This document shows, piece after piece, positions 10,960 to 22,245 of a DNA stretch of 64,000 nt. This DNA comes from Ditylenchus dipsaci (Eukaryota > Nematoda > Chromadorea > Rhabditida > Anguinidae), in the NCBI GenBank assembly GCA_004194705.1, contig SADC01000348.1:124001-188000 (forward strand). The letters are read 5' to 3'. A program made the position numbers and the translations under genes. Every line of letters begins with the position of its first letter. The first letter of the stretch is position 1. The notes beneath the pieces were generated by a model, which was not told the DNA's origin, did no database searches, and worked only from the letters and a program-made list of their open reading frames with translations.

Positions 10960-12178
10960 TGGTCCCTGGGGTGATGTCAAAGGACCATGAAACAAGATGC
11001 GCACAGCAATTTGCGAAATTTAAATTCGCTCGGGAACACCCCTAATTTGATCAACAATATTTTCGAATTATTTTTCGTTTGCGCTTAAAATTTTTTTCAA
11101 AATATGAAATGTTCAGATGTATGTATTGCGTATGACCTAGTTCAGACTAATTTATATTTTTTAAAACTTTTTTTGCGTATCTCTATTATACAATCTCACT
11201 CACCTCCAAATTTCATTATTCTAACTTTCTACTTACAACTATGCAGAATTTTAATAAAAAAAAGGTGTAAAATATTATCGATTTTTTGTTGCATAGTTAT
11301 TGCAGTTATTTTCGCAGTTTGCATTTATTCTGTAATATAATTTGTTATATAATTCTAAGTGTCTGTTGCAAACCTATAGGCGCCGGTGTGAAATGTGTGC
11401 TAAGCCATTTTCCAGCTCAAATATCCAGCAATCAAATTTAAGGCCGGGCTTATCTCTCTTTTCAGTTCATCTAGTAGTCTCTTTCCCGCCTTATCTGTGA
11501 CTTTTTTACAATCTGCGATGAGCAATTTGTATTTTTCATTCATTTTATGAGATAAACCGGAAAAGGCAATTGTTTGTATATTTGTCTGCTTGAAACATCA
11601 TCAGATCGTCATATCTCATAGAGATATTGTTGATTTTAGTCATTATCTTGAAAAAATTTCTAGTAGAGTCAACTGCCTGTACAAGGCGGCTTGTTCACTC
11701 AATTAGTTGATTTGATTTAAGTATAAAGAAATAATAACTTGCTATAATTTGCTCTCGCGAGAGCGCGACGCTCAATATAGTGCGTTTTTCTCTGTTTGGT
11801 CGAGAAAGCGTTCTCTTGATGTAGCGCCACGATCCTGTGCAACCATGGACAGTCGCAAGACTGTCCATAATTTCTCACGGTCGGCGCCAGCACCGAATTT
11901 TCGGTGTTGGCACCCGGGCTTCAAATTTTTGTCCGTGAAAGTATGCGACTGTCCTATTTCATTACAATACTGTTAACAAATGTTCTATTATAATAATTAT
12001 TAATTAATATAATTGTTATGATTATGCGGCGCTACTATGATATAGTCCCCCAAACCTTGGACCTACTATGGTATACCCTTTTGGATGGCTGAGGCTCTGG
12101 CTCGAAGCCACAGGCCGGGAAAGAAGGGAGCCAGTTTTCGGCCAAAAATCAAAGATGTTGATCATAGTTTTGAATAGT
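10960..12178. other. No gene seen; repeat remnants
   Basis: Contains a single-ended copy of the AAAGGACCATGAAAC terminus (about 10977), AT-rich filler, and a small palindromic segment (GCTCTCGCGAGAGC at 11750). ORFs of 60-80 codons here show no splice-site or compositional support. Confidence 0.4.
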
Positions 12179-12417
12179 GGGGCCTACCGCATAAATAACT
12201 CTGGTATGCATGTTTTTTCATGCATCCAGAGTCACTTTCGAGTGATTTGTGTCTAAGGTATGTGGGTGTGCGCATCTCAATTCCAGGTCCTCGAGGCCCC
12301 AAGCCTCCGAAGGGGCGCAGGGGCTTGAGAGTTAGAGATGCGCGGACGCACTTACCTTAGACATGATTCCGATAAGTACACTTGATCATGAGATGCATAG
12401 AGAGTCTATTTTTGCCA
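12179..12417 (+). repeat. Stem-loop repeat family B, copy 1
   Basis: A segment starting GGCCTACCGCATAAATAACT, then CTCTGGTATGCATG with its inverse, then TCTAAGGTATGTGGGTGTGC and GCATCTC, a GC-rich loop (GGGGCGCAGGGG), and the inverted arm (GAGATGCGC...CTTACCTTAGAC). Full or partial copies lie at about 16199, 50029, 50755, 57781, 58006 and 63434. No protein is encoded. Confidence 0.7.
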
Positions 12418-12596
12418 CGGCCCGAGTTGAAAAGCATGGTGAAGAAGCTTAAAACAAGTGGCGCCTGTATTATTCCCATCCTCTTCCAATGCAACCCTTG
12501 ATCCCTTTTAAAATTACTTTTCTGGTCCTATTATAGCAAAATTATTGTATATAGCAAAATTGCGCCCCCTCATTTTTTTGACTAAAATTTCAGAGT

Positions 12597-12965
12597 TAAA
12601 GGACCATGAAACTTGATAAGCACAGCAATTTGGAAATTTTGAATTCGCGCGGGACCACCCTACTTTTTTCAATAATGTTTTCGAATTGTTTTTGTTTGCG
12701 TGTAAAATTTTTTCAAAATATATAGAACCGTTTACTAGACGAGCACAACGTTGCTCGACATTGCCAGATCGGACGACATATTCTACTTTCCGTGCACCAT
12801 ATTTACTTATAGGAATTCGTGTTGAAAATTTACCCATAAATGGAAATCAAATTTTCAATGCACACAAAAAAATTAATTCAAAGGCATTATGGACAAAATC
12901 AAAGTGGTCCCGCGCGAATTCGAATTCCGCAAATTGCTGAGCTTATCAAGTTTCATGGTCCTTAA
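12597..12965. repeat. Fold-back element, AAAGGACCATGAAAC ends
   Basis: The left arm begins TAAAGGACCATGAAACTTGA and the right arm ends with the exact inverse (TCAAGTTTCATGGTCCTTA); GCACAGCAATTTG and GCGCGGGACCAC also recur inverted. A single-ended relative is at about 10977, and the palindrome at 37656-37852 shares the AAAGGACCAT start. Confidence 0.75.
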
Positions 12966-13255
12966 GGCCATTTTTGATTGACAATTTTCAGATTTTTAAG
13001 GGTTTGAAAAATAAGGCGGCCGGTCGCCTTATTAGAGGAAATACGGTACTTAAAAATGACTTTTGACCACTCCTGAAAATCTTGATTTTGGGGGGGGGGG
13101 GGAAGGGGTATATCAAAGTAGCTTTTGGGGGGAGGGGTATATCATAGTAGCGTCGATTATTATTATTATCATAATTTAGCCGACACCCTGAGTTCGGTCC
13201 CTTGGAGTTTCGTCTTATCGAGGTTCGACTGTAGTGTAATTGAGTGGTGGGGGTA

Positions 13256-13442
13256 CAGTCTACTCTCGTTAAACTGGCACTCCAATAAACTGGCACCCTC
13301 GATAAACTGGCACTTTGAAAAAGCCCTATTTGGCTGGCCGACTGAGAAATTAGGCAAAGTAACATCCCACTAAACTGGCACCCCCGATAAACTGGCACCC
13401 CAGGCTGGTCCCCAGGGGTGCCAGTTTATCGAGAGTAGACTG
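13256..13442. mobile_element. pogo/Tigger-type MITE
   Basis: Perfect short terminal repeats CAGTCTACTCTCG and CGAGAGTAGACTG are flanked by the TA target duplication (13254-13255, 13443-13444). The 187-bp interior carries several copies of AAACTGGCACCC and its inverse. CAGTC-x-ACTCTCG is the pogo-type end found in many other repeats here. A separate fragment of the same group ends just upstream (TCGAGGTTCGACTGTA, about 13219-13234). Confidence 0.8.
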
Positions 13443-14001
13443 TATAGTGTAATAAGTTAATTTTCTTTCTAAAGTCAACTCTCGTGATACAGTCAACTCT
13501 CGCTACACAGTCAATCTTTTAATTTTTTGGCCTAGTGCAATAAAGACTTGAGAGATTCTGTGTCTATCTTAAATCAGGCATAAGTAAAATGCAAAAACTA
13601 TGACTTTCAGAAGTTTTATGACATAGAATTCTGTGACCGATTTAGCAACTCACAATTAATTCTTTGTCGCCTTTCGATGGGAACGCTCATTTTTATTGCC
13701 TTTCAAAACTATGGCTGGCCGTTATGTATTCCCAGCCTGTATGCTTTAGCCTACTCGTGCACATGTCTGGCACAACAAAATACAAAAGGCTATACACAAA
13801 GCCAACTCTAACAAACTAAAATAATCAAATGCTTACAAACTGTGTTTTTGATATTTTTCACTATAATTTAAGCTAAAACTTGTGTGCTGCATGTATAAAA
13901 AAATTTTTAAAAATCTAATCTTAAAAGTTTCACAGTTGTCTTATCTTTGAAAAAAGTATTTTTCAGATAAAAATCCATCTTATTCCATCTCATCTGTCTA
14001 C

Positions 14002-17000
14002 ATGCTATTCAACGATCCTATAGGCTATGCAGGCGAGCTGAGCAGCCAGTTTGGCCCTCAGCCCATTGGTCTACATGTCAAAGATTCTCATATGGACCGG
14101 CTCTTTTCTTATTTCTGCCGTCAGTACAACAAACGACAAAAAATATTTGATGAAGTTGGAGCAGTCAAGGTTTGTTTTTCATAAAAACACTGCGAAAATC
14201 CAAAAAACCGAGTCACAAGGAAAGCAAAAGCCACAGTCTCATGTTCACATGTTTTTAGCTTCGTGCTTTTTACCTGCTTTTTGAAGATTGCTCTCAGACA
14301 AAATACAACTCAATTTGTAGCTCATCTTACTGGCTACAAATCGAGGGGTAATTTGCCTAGGAAAAATCTTCAAAAGCTGGTCAAAAACACAATGCCGAAA
14401 TTTCTTAGAACGAAAGTACGGAAAAAAATGTTCAATGCGCTCAAAAAATAAAACTAAATGTCGGAATAAAGAAAGCTGGAAATGAGGGAAGGTTCCAAAT
14501 GAAAATTTTGAAAAACTTACAGCTGGCTTAAAAAAACATTTGAGGAAAAAGGGTCCTTTATCCAGTACTTTTTGGCATTTGTAAGCAAAAAATAATATCT
14601 TGACTGAAAATTTCAAAAATTTGAAAGATTTGTGATCCTAAAAAAATATTTTTTTAAAAAGGACCTATGGAATTTTGTAATAAGCTTATTTTGTATTCAT
14701 TTTGTCATTGTCCGGGAGAGAAAATTTACATAGGTGATATCATGCAAGCTTGGCTTTTACGCGTTTAAAAAAATAAATAAGTTATATCAATACCTGAAAG
14801 CATTTAGATTGTACCCTCAGCAAAATGGTCGAAATCCAACAAAGGAGACACTTCTACATTAGCTGACGTGGATGTTCCGTAAGCGCTTTAGCTATAAATG
14901 TTTTCAAACATTTTTATTTTTATTTTTAGAGTGCTTAGCCAAAGATCTATTGTCACCACAACCGGCGGAATTTTCGTTCTGCCAAAGCAGTTGTCGGCCA
15001 GACCACTTAAAGCAGTAGCTAGAAAGAGTTTACCAAGACCCAGAGATTTTCCCTCCAACATGCAAGATGTGCCTGACTACATGTGGAAGTCTTTAGCTAC
15101 AGGAAAAATGCAGGCTGAGTATGCTACTTCTTTTGAAGTGGATCCAACGCTATGCCAGAAGTTGGACTTAATGAGCTTTAGAGGCATTTTGGGAGCTCTA
15201 GTTAATTTTTTTTTTGTTAAAGCTATTGTGAAAAACTAGTAAGCTAAAGCATTATTTTAGAAGAGACACGAGGATGTGAGAACTATTTTTGGTTTTTTCG
15301 GCACCTATGGCTCAGTGTTTTGCTTTCACACAGAGGACTTTGAAGCACTTAGTGTCAATATTTTGCTGGATGGTGCTCCCAAGGTTATCTTTAATCTTAA
15401 AATATCTCTGTTTGGCTGAAAAGGGACTCATCTTTTGGATAAGTGCCCCTCTTTGGCTAAAAGTGCCTGAAAAGCCTTCAATATCTGCGATTTTACATGT
15501 TTTAGTACTGGATAGTAATAGCAGCTGAGCACAGAGACAAGTTCAACCAGTTGACAGCCAAGCTATACAGCCAAGAGAACACTATGTGTGAGAAGCCGAC
15601 TTCCCACCTCAACTTCCTTGTATCGCCAGCTCAGTTGCAAGCTCAGGACATTCCCTATACCGAGTTCATTCAATACCCTGGAGAAATCATGGTGATTATG
15701 GCTGGGGTATGTTTTCGTGACAGAAAGTAAAAATCACTTTTTATCTAACATTAATATTCAGGCTCATCATGCTGGCTTTAACTTGGGTGTAAACTACTCA
15801 GAAAATGTGTACTGTGGACATCCTTCTATGTTGGAACAGTGTAAGTAAATATTCTTTAAATTCTCTAATACGCCGAACAAATACTCTCCATTCCAAATTT
15901 AGTTCTTGACATCGTGTTTTTGACAACTTTTTAGTATTTTGAACAGGCAAAATACCCGGCACTTATTGGGGGGTTTCACTTATATAAAATAGTGTTTAAA
16001 TGACTCCTAAGTAATTTTTATATGCTTAAAACGATAAAAAAAGTTATTTTCTGACATTTTCCACACAAAAATAGATTTTTAGAAAAAAAAATTTTTGACT
16101 GAAATTTGACTTTTTGCTTTGGTCCCCCAAGGCAATCCAACCTGAAAGGGTACCTGGATACCACAAAAAGATGGAATTTGAACATAGTTTTGTTGACTGG
16201 GGCCTACCGCATAAAGAAACTCCGCTATGAATACATTTTTATGCATCCAGAGTCACTTACGAGTGATTTGCGTCTAAGGTATGTGGGTGTGCGCATCTCA
16301 ACCCAAGCAATCAAGCTGCCTGCGCCCCTTCGGGGGCGCAGGGCGTTTGGTCGGTTAGAGATGCGCGCACTCACTTACCTTAGACATAATTCCGAGCAAG
16401 ACTCTTGATTAAAAATGCATAAAGAGACTCTTTTTGCCCAGCTCCAGTGACTAAAACGGGGTAGAATACCTTAATACAAGGAAATTTGCCTTGGTTCCCC
16501 AAGGCAAAAAGTCAAAAAAAAAAATTCCAAAAATACCATTTTTTGCGTGGAAAAATGTTAGAAATTGACTTTCTTATCGTTTTAAGCATATAAATATTAC
16601 TTAGGAGTCGTTTAAACACTATTTTTAAATAAGTGAAAACCCCCAACCCAATAAGTTCCAAATACCCATTGATTTCTAGGCAGTAAGATGAGCTATTGAG
16701 TAGAGGGTAATTTTCCTGAGATAAGTCTTCAAAAAGTAGGTTGAAAATACAATGCCCAGAATCGGATTTTGTGCGAGGAATTGGTGTAGGCATTACCTAA
16801 TGAGGTTTTTTTTTTAATTTTTGACTTACATTTAGTGAAGAAGACCAACAACTTGTGTTGTGACTGCAAAGAAGAAGATGGAAAAACTAGAAAACACCTC
16901 CCTCTCAACAGAAGTGAACTTGATAAATTGGAAGAGGCTGCTAGGTGACTTTTTTTTGTAGAAGCTGTACCACTTACAGTAAATTTCTTATTAGACGTTC

Positions 17001-18635
17001 CAGCCTGTCTATTTTTCAACCGTCCGAAATTCGGAAAATTTTTGGGTCGATTTTAACATTATTGGGTGCTCAACTTAAATCTGGAAGGTGGGATCAGGTA
17101 ACCTCGTAAATGAGAAAACGCAAAAAACAGATTTGCAAAATTGTTTTTTCTAGGGAGAGATTTAGGTCCTTGAGGGGCCGTTTATTAGAGAAGGGCCGTC
17201 TACTAGAGAGGTCTAATAAGAAATTTACAGTATGTGGTAAAAATTTTTTAGCTTATTTTATAAAATATGGCTCAAAATGTTTCTTTTTGATAAACAAACA
17301 CTGAGCAAATAATAACAGAATTATTATGCAAATTAACTGCTTTGGATAATATTTTATGTCTTCAATATGAATTCTTCAATATCATAAGTATTCCATAATT
17401 TTTAGACACTTTAACGCCAATGTCGCAGCATCAATACGTTCCAAAGAACAAAAGAAGATGTCCATGGCTAGTATAAGGTACGTTTTTTCTAGGTTGGGTG
17501 GTGATTTTTTTACTAGTTTTTTCGCGGATAATTAACCGAGCTTTAATATTTTTTATCGGCAAGTAACCGGCTAAAAGTGCCACAGTTGTTTTTTTCACAA
17601 ATATTGACTCTCATTATACAGTCAACTTTCATTAAGCAGTGAACTGTCACTATACAGTTAACCCTCACTAAACAGTTAACCCTAGATATACAGTTAAGTT
17701 TCATTGTGCAGTCAACTCCCACTATATAGTTAACTTTCGCTATATAGTCAACTCAAACGTCGAAACGTCCAAATTTGAGACATTACGGCTTGGATAATTA
17801 TTGGCTTATCGGAAACCATAATCTTAGCTAATTTTCCTGAAAAAGGATTGGCCCTACTCCTCGATGAAGGGTTTTTTGCTTTGGTCCCCCGGATGTTGTT
17901 TTTTTTGTAAATTTTTAGGCTACGGCTTAGGCAAAATTAAACCGGCGTATGTTAGGATGAACTTGAACATGAGTCTAAAATACGTTTGACTCCGTCCTTA
18001 GATACACTGGCCAGCCCTTGCCTTCGCTTAAAAAATCACAAAGAAAAACAGGCGGACCAAGGCAAAACAAAGCCAGTATGAGACATTACAAAAACATTAC
18101 TTTTATAAAATATTCTAGGCAGCCCATTGTGATTCCTGATCCACCAAAATCTGTCAAAGTAGTGCTTGAAGTGTGTCAAACCCCAAACAGAACACCAACT
18201 TCTTCGCTCAAGCGACCATTCACACCAGGACAAACCGCATCTAGTAAAAGAGTGACCATCATAGAGCCCAATCCATTCGCCAAAAGCACTCCTGGTAAAC
18301 GGAAAAGCACTCGGAACATTGTGGAAGTTGTGGCCGAATTCAAGAATGCCCAGCAGGGTGGTAAACCCCTGCATAACCCTTTTTTGGCCAAAAAGCGAAA
18401 AATGGGCAATAGCACCAGAGAACGTTTGACGAAGTCTGAGCCCAGGAACAATGGAAACAGGATGGCACCAATCCATCGCAAAGACAGTGCTCAAGACTCT
18501 GAGAAAGAAAATTACTTTGCTGAGAAGAGACTTGGGCATGGCACCAACTTTTTGAGTCTGAATTCTACTCTTAGTCCAAGAATTAGTTTGTCGCAAGGAA
18601 CTGCAAGAGCGCCTTCTGACTATTGGGCTGATTAA
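14002..18635 (+). CDS. KDM4: KDM4-like JmjN/JmjC histone lysine demethylase
   Basis: Exons with consistent phase: about 14002-14169, 14808-14878, 14930-15200, 15261-15383, 15506-15706, 15762-15840, 16836-16944, 17406-17477, 18119-18635. The first exon may begin at the acceptor at 13963, with more exons upstream. Exons 1-2 give the JmjN region (PIGLHVKDSHMDRLFSYF ... AVKIVPSAKW). JmjC iron ligands are visible: HTED (exon 4) and the last His in AHHAGFNLGVN (exon 6). GAPKYWIVIAAEH follows as in the family. A zinc site is preserved: C-x5-H before the second half of JmjC (CEKPTSH) and C-x-C after it (NLCCDC), the KDM4 arrangement. KDM4 enzymes demethylate H3K9/H3K36 trimethyl-lysine in the nucleus using Fe(II) and 2-oxoglutarate. 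The remaining 170 or so residues are basic and low-complexity (TPGKRKST); PHD and Tudor domains are absent, as in short KDM4D-type proteins. Introns carry transposon insertions. Confidence 0.85.
15960..16659. repeat. Fold-back element in a KDM4 intron, enclosing a stem-loop repeat
   Basis: Left arm from 15960 (CACTTATTGGGGGGTTTCAC, then GTGTTTAAATGACTCCTAAG) pairs with a right arm ending near 16659. Each arm is about 170 nt and ends inward at CTTTGGTCCCCCAAGGC or its inverse. The centre holds copy 2 of stem-loop family B (16199-16437). The whole element lies in the 995-nt intron between exons 15762-15840 and 16836-16944. A diverged arm fragment is near 38120-38160. Confidence 0.75.
17490..17872. 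mobile_element. hAT-like element containing a CAGTCAACTCTC array
   Basis: Left end TAGGTTGGGTGGTGAT (TAGGGTTGGG in the second copy at 23700), right end ATTGGCCCTA. Inside, at 17615-17755, are about nine imperfect copies of CTATACAGTCAACTCTCG-like units. It lies in the last KDM4 intron and is duplicated with it (about 23700-24080). No clear target duplication. Confidence 0.5.
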
Positions 18636-19101
18636 TTTGTTGTATTGTTTGAAAATTCCTGATGACTATAAATCGGTTTTTGAGAGAATTTGAACGGATA
18701 ATTTTTTGATCGGAATCGTTTTTGTCCTTAGTCTCTAGTAACTTAAATACCGCATCTCCTCTAAAAAGCATCCCTTCTCTCCCTGACGTTGAGAATCTGT
18801 ATCTCAATCTAGAGCAAAATTTTCAGATCGCTGTTTTTTTTGTTTTCATAACTACTACGAGCTCTACCGATTGCACTTTTTCGATTTCGGTTAAACACCA
18901 AAAACATCGAGATCGACCTTAAAATTTTTCTGAAAATTGGTCTTCGAGAGCCTTTTAGAGAAAATACGGCATGTCATTCAGCTGGAATACGTTTTTACTT
19001 TAAAGACAATTTAAAATTTTCTCGCATCTTAACAATTTTATGCCTCAAAATCAGCTTTAATAAAATTATTTATGTAAATATTGTTTGAATGTGCTTATGT
19101 A

Positions 19102-19277
19102 TCAGGGTACGTGAGCGTAATTTATTGGAAAAATATCACCTCAAATCTTTAGAGTTATTATTTTAGAGATTTTACGTCAAAATCTTTGTTTTTGGTGCTC
19201 AAATTCAAAATTTTAGTGTTTTGACAAAAATGACCAAATTTTACTTTATTCCGAAATTTTGACTGACGTACCCTGAT
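19102..19277. mobile_element. Small MITE, CAGGGTACGT ends
   Basis: Terminal repeats TCAGGGTACGT and ACGTACCCTGA; the flanks carry ATGTAT on both sides, a possible 6-bp target duplication if the element is taken as CAGGG...CCCTG. A copy within the duplication lies at about 25310-25486. No coding potential. Confidence 0.6.
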
Positions 19278-19653
19278 GTATATATCTCTCTGTTTTGCAG
19301 AAAATTTTCATATTAAGCTCTTTTACCTTAATCTTTTATAATAAATATTTCAGTAAATTGCAGTAGGAAATTGTGTTTATTATGATGTTAACAAAATAAA
19401 CAAAAAGCTGGATTACAGTGCGCGGTCGTTTAGTTCTCAAAATATATAGGTAAACTTATAAAATAAAATTTCAGTGCCTGACTCCCTTTTTTTACTTACT
19501 TTGAAGCCATATACTGTTCAGAACACATTTTTGCGATGTAAAATAATTTGTTTGAAATAAAAAGCTATATTAGTATCAGAACTGAACATTTTTGCCAAAA
19601 ATGACGCATCAATAATGAGAAAATAGAGGAAATAAAAACAATAATGTTAGTTA

Positions 19654-19889
19654 CGGTATTCTCTCTAATAGAAGACCCCCCCCCTGGTTCAAAATCATAT
19701 TCTTGGCATTATGTTTTTGACCTGATTTGTGATTACTCCTATCAAGCAAGTCACCACTAATTTTGATGAGATGAGCTACAAGACGGGTGGTAACTTGCCT
19801 GGGAGAAAACTTTAAAAAGTGGGTCAAAAACACAATTCCAAAAACACGATTTTGAACCAGGAGGGGTTTTTTATTAGAGAGAATACGGC
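19654..19889. mobile_element. Fold-back MITE, family A, complete copy
   Basis: The ends CGGTATTCTCTCTAATAGAA and TTATTAGAGAGAATACGG are inverted, and the centre is the family A palindrome (CTTGGCATTATGTTTTTGAC and its inverse). CCGTATT...CTCTAATA is the mariner-type end used by several TA-flanked MITEs here. The second copy is at about 25863-26098. Confidence 0.65.
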
Positions 19890-21169
19890 AGCTGTCCATT
19901 TATTGACCTTGCGCCTCCGCAATAACAAACAAAAATGTTGAATCAAAAAGTGATATTTCAATGTTGTTTGAAATATGTTTTGGCAGAACTACACTGGAGG
20001 TCTTTTGGGGGCTGCTGATGGCCTTATAGGCACAGGTCTTCTATACTTTTTCTGCTCTTCGCATTCTACTGGTCTTCTAGATGAATTGTTACGTTTTTTT
20101 GGCGAGTCATTGCGACGAGAGCTACCACTTCTTTTCTGTGGAGAGTATCTGCTTTGTATTCTTGAAGAGCTGCATCTTTGACTACTTTGACTACTTTTCT
20201 CTTGTCTTTGGTCATATCTGCTCTCTTTGACTTCTTGGCTACTAATTTCTTTTGGGTCCACGAATATGACTGAGTAAGGAGCTATCGATTGGTGAACCAC
20301 TTTTGGAGGTGAGCGGCATCTAGCACTAGAAGAAGAATGGGTCAGAGAGTCTCGCATAACTCTTTGACGAGTGTCAGCATGCCTGCTAGAAGCTTTCCTT
20401 TCCGGTGATCTGTGATTGGTTTGCTCTCTTCTAGATTGTCCATGATAGTGGGAACTCTTGTCAGAATTTTTTGTGTTGAGCCTCTTCTTTTATCGTTGTT
20501 CTTACATGTGGGAGGATCATAGCTGATTATAACTAAAATTGTTTGAAAACTTTTATTTTTTATTTTTTATTTTTTTATTTATTGTACTCTGATTTTTTTT
20601 GTCATTTTAGCTACTGAAGTTACAAATTTTATACGAAAAAAGTTCCAAAAGTTCGTAAACATTTTGGTTACATTTCGTCAATTTTATGAGCGTAAAATTA
20701 TCGAGTTTATCAAGTCTATCCTTCACCGGTTAAAAACTTACGTCCATCTTCGTCATCCTCTTCGGTAAAAGTAGTAGAACAAGAGTGATGGTCGTCTTTT
20801 ACATTCTGCAACGACATATTTTGTATAAGAATAAAAAAAGTTCTTATTTTTAGTTTCACCTCATTTAATACAGGCGAAGAAATCTCTCCGTCTTCCATCG
20901 TCAATTCCTGGCTTCCACTAGATAGTTGTTTTTCAGGAGTTTTGTTTTGAGTAGCAACATCTGGTTTTGATAGCAGTTGACTAGGCTTATTCAATCGCTC
21001 GCATTTTTGTCTGTCTGAAAAATTTGATAAGTAAGCCAACTTTTTTACGCTTTTCTTTTTCTTAGATTGAAAACGATTTGTTTAAAATTTTTCCTAAAAG
21101 ATCATGGGTTTGTAGTGTAATTTAAATTTTTTCACTTTTTTAAAACTTCATTTAATTTTATTGGTATTA

Positions 21170-21262
21170 CAGTCGAGTCTCGCTAATCCGGCACCCCGCT
21201 TATCCGGCACCCGAGCTAATCCGGCACCCGAGCTTAGTTTGGTTGGCCGCCGAAGTTGGCGT
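21170..21262. repeat. pogo-type MITE fragment in NPAT-like intron
   Basis: Begins CAGTCGAGTCTCGCTAATCC after TA and contains three copies of TCCGGCACCC and the GGTTGGCCGCC segment also seen in the pogo MITE at 13256. The right end is missing. The second copy starts near 27379 and differs only in C-run length. Confidence 0.6.
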
Positions 21263-21989
21263 ACTAGTCTAATAGCCATATATGTTGCTGTAATATTTTT
21301 ACCTGTCCTACGATTGTAGGTTTGCGATGGCTCTACATTTTCTGACACCGATGAGGATGTTGAGCTGCAGCTGTAAAATACTGGGTCTGTATTCGCAGCG
21401 ACTAAGCAAAATTTTTCTCTTTCCTAAAATTTCTTGATGTTTTTTTTAATAAGCCACTGCTAGAAATGTTACCCGTCGCTCTGCTCTCTCTCCTCTCGTC
21501 CCACTTGTACTTGACCTAAAAAGTTAAAATAAAATTATTTTTATCAAAAGTTTAATTGTTGATTTATACGAAGTACTTTTGATCAAATCAAGCAATAATT
21601 TTGCAATTCTGGGAACAGCTTTACTGAAAGCTATTGATCTAACCAAAAATTTAAAAGGCGAATAAAATATGTGTTCAAACTGCGGAAATAAACATCAGAA
21701 TTTGAAGAAGCGCGAATTCAACAAAATTGTAAAAAGTAATTTCTTGGTTCATTGAACAGTCCTTAACCGGTTGCATGAACAAGTCGAAAAACCGAATGAC
21801 CGGTTAAAAAGGTTAAAAAATTACCTTAAAAGTAAACCGTGACAATGTTAATTAAACATAAAAAATCAATATCAAGTTTTGTCAATATTACAGCAAACCC
21901 GTATTGAAAGCCGTAACTTTCCGTATTTGGACGTTTTTGTAATTAAAAAAGCGAAAATTTTTGTTGTGGGAGCTGAATCTATAGTGAGG

Positions 21990-22245
21990 GCTTAGACTGT
22001 GTAATGAGAAGTGAACTGAATAGTGAGTGTTGACTGTATAGCCACAGTTGACTGTGCAACAAAACTTAACTGTATAATGAGAGGTGAATTTATAGTGAAA
22101 CCTAACTGTATAATGGGAGATGACTGTATAACCACAATTTACTGTATAATAAAACTTAACTGTATTATTAGAGGTCACTTTATAATGAAACGTAACTGTA
22201 AAATGAGAGATGAATTTATAGCGAGAATTGACTGTATAATGAGAC
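21990..22245. repeat. Array of pogo-end-like units in NPAT-like intron
   Basis: About a dozen imperfect units of ACTGTATAATGAGAGGTGA type, the inverse of the CAGTCAACTCTC unit at 17615. Flanking ACCGGTTAAAAA motifs on both sides suggest a host transposon. The copy is at 28196-28450. ORFs across it are repeat translations. Confidence 0.6.

Larger units (their letters stand above)
18636..19988. other. Intergenic between convergent genes; two small elements
   Basis: Separates the KDM4-like stop from the orphan NPAT-like stop. It contains the inverted-repeat elements described at 19102-19277 and 19654-19889 and otherwise AT-rich sequence. It is duplicated at about 24844-26197, the 3' flank of the complete NPAT-like gene. 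Confidence 0.5.

Noticed and set aside
17615..17755. Regular repeats with spacer-like parts, CRISPR-like
   Set aside because: Imperfect tandem minisatellite of 18-20 nt units with no constant repeat and no cas genes.
18036..18596. 186-residue minus-strand frame (and its copy at 24244-24804)
   Set aside because: Antisense shadow of the last KDM4-like exon, which joins in phase with the catalytic exons.
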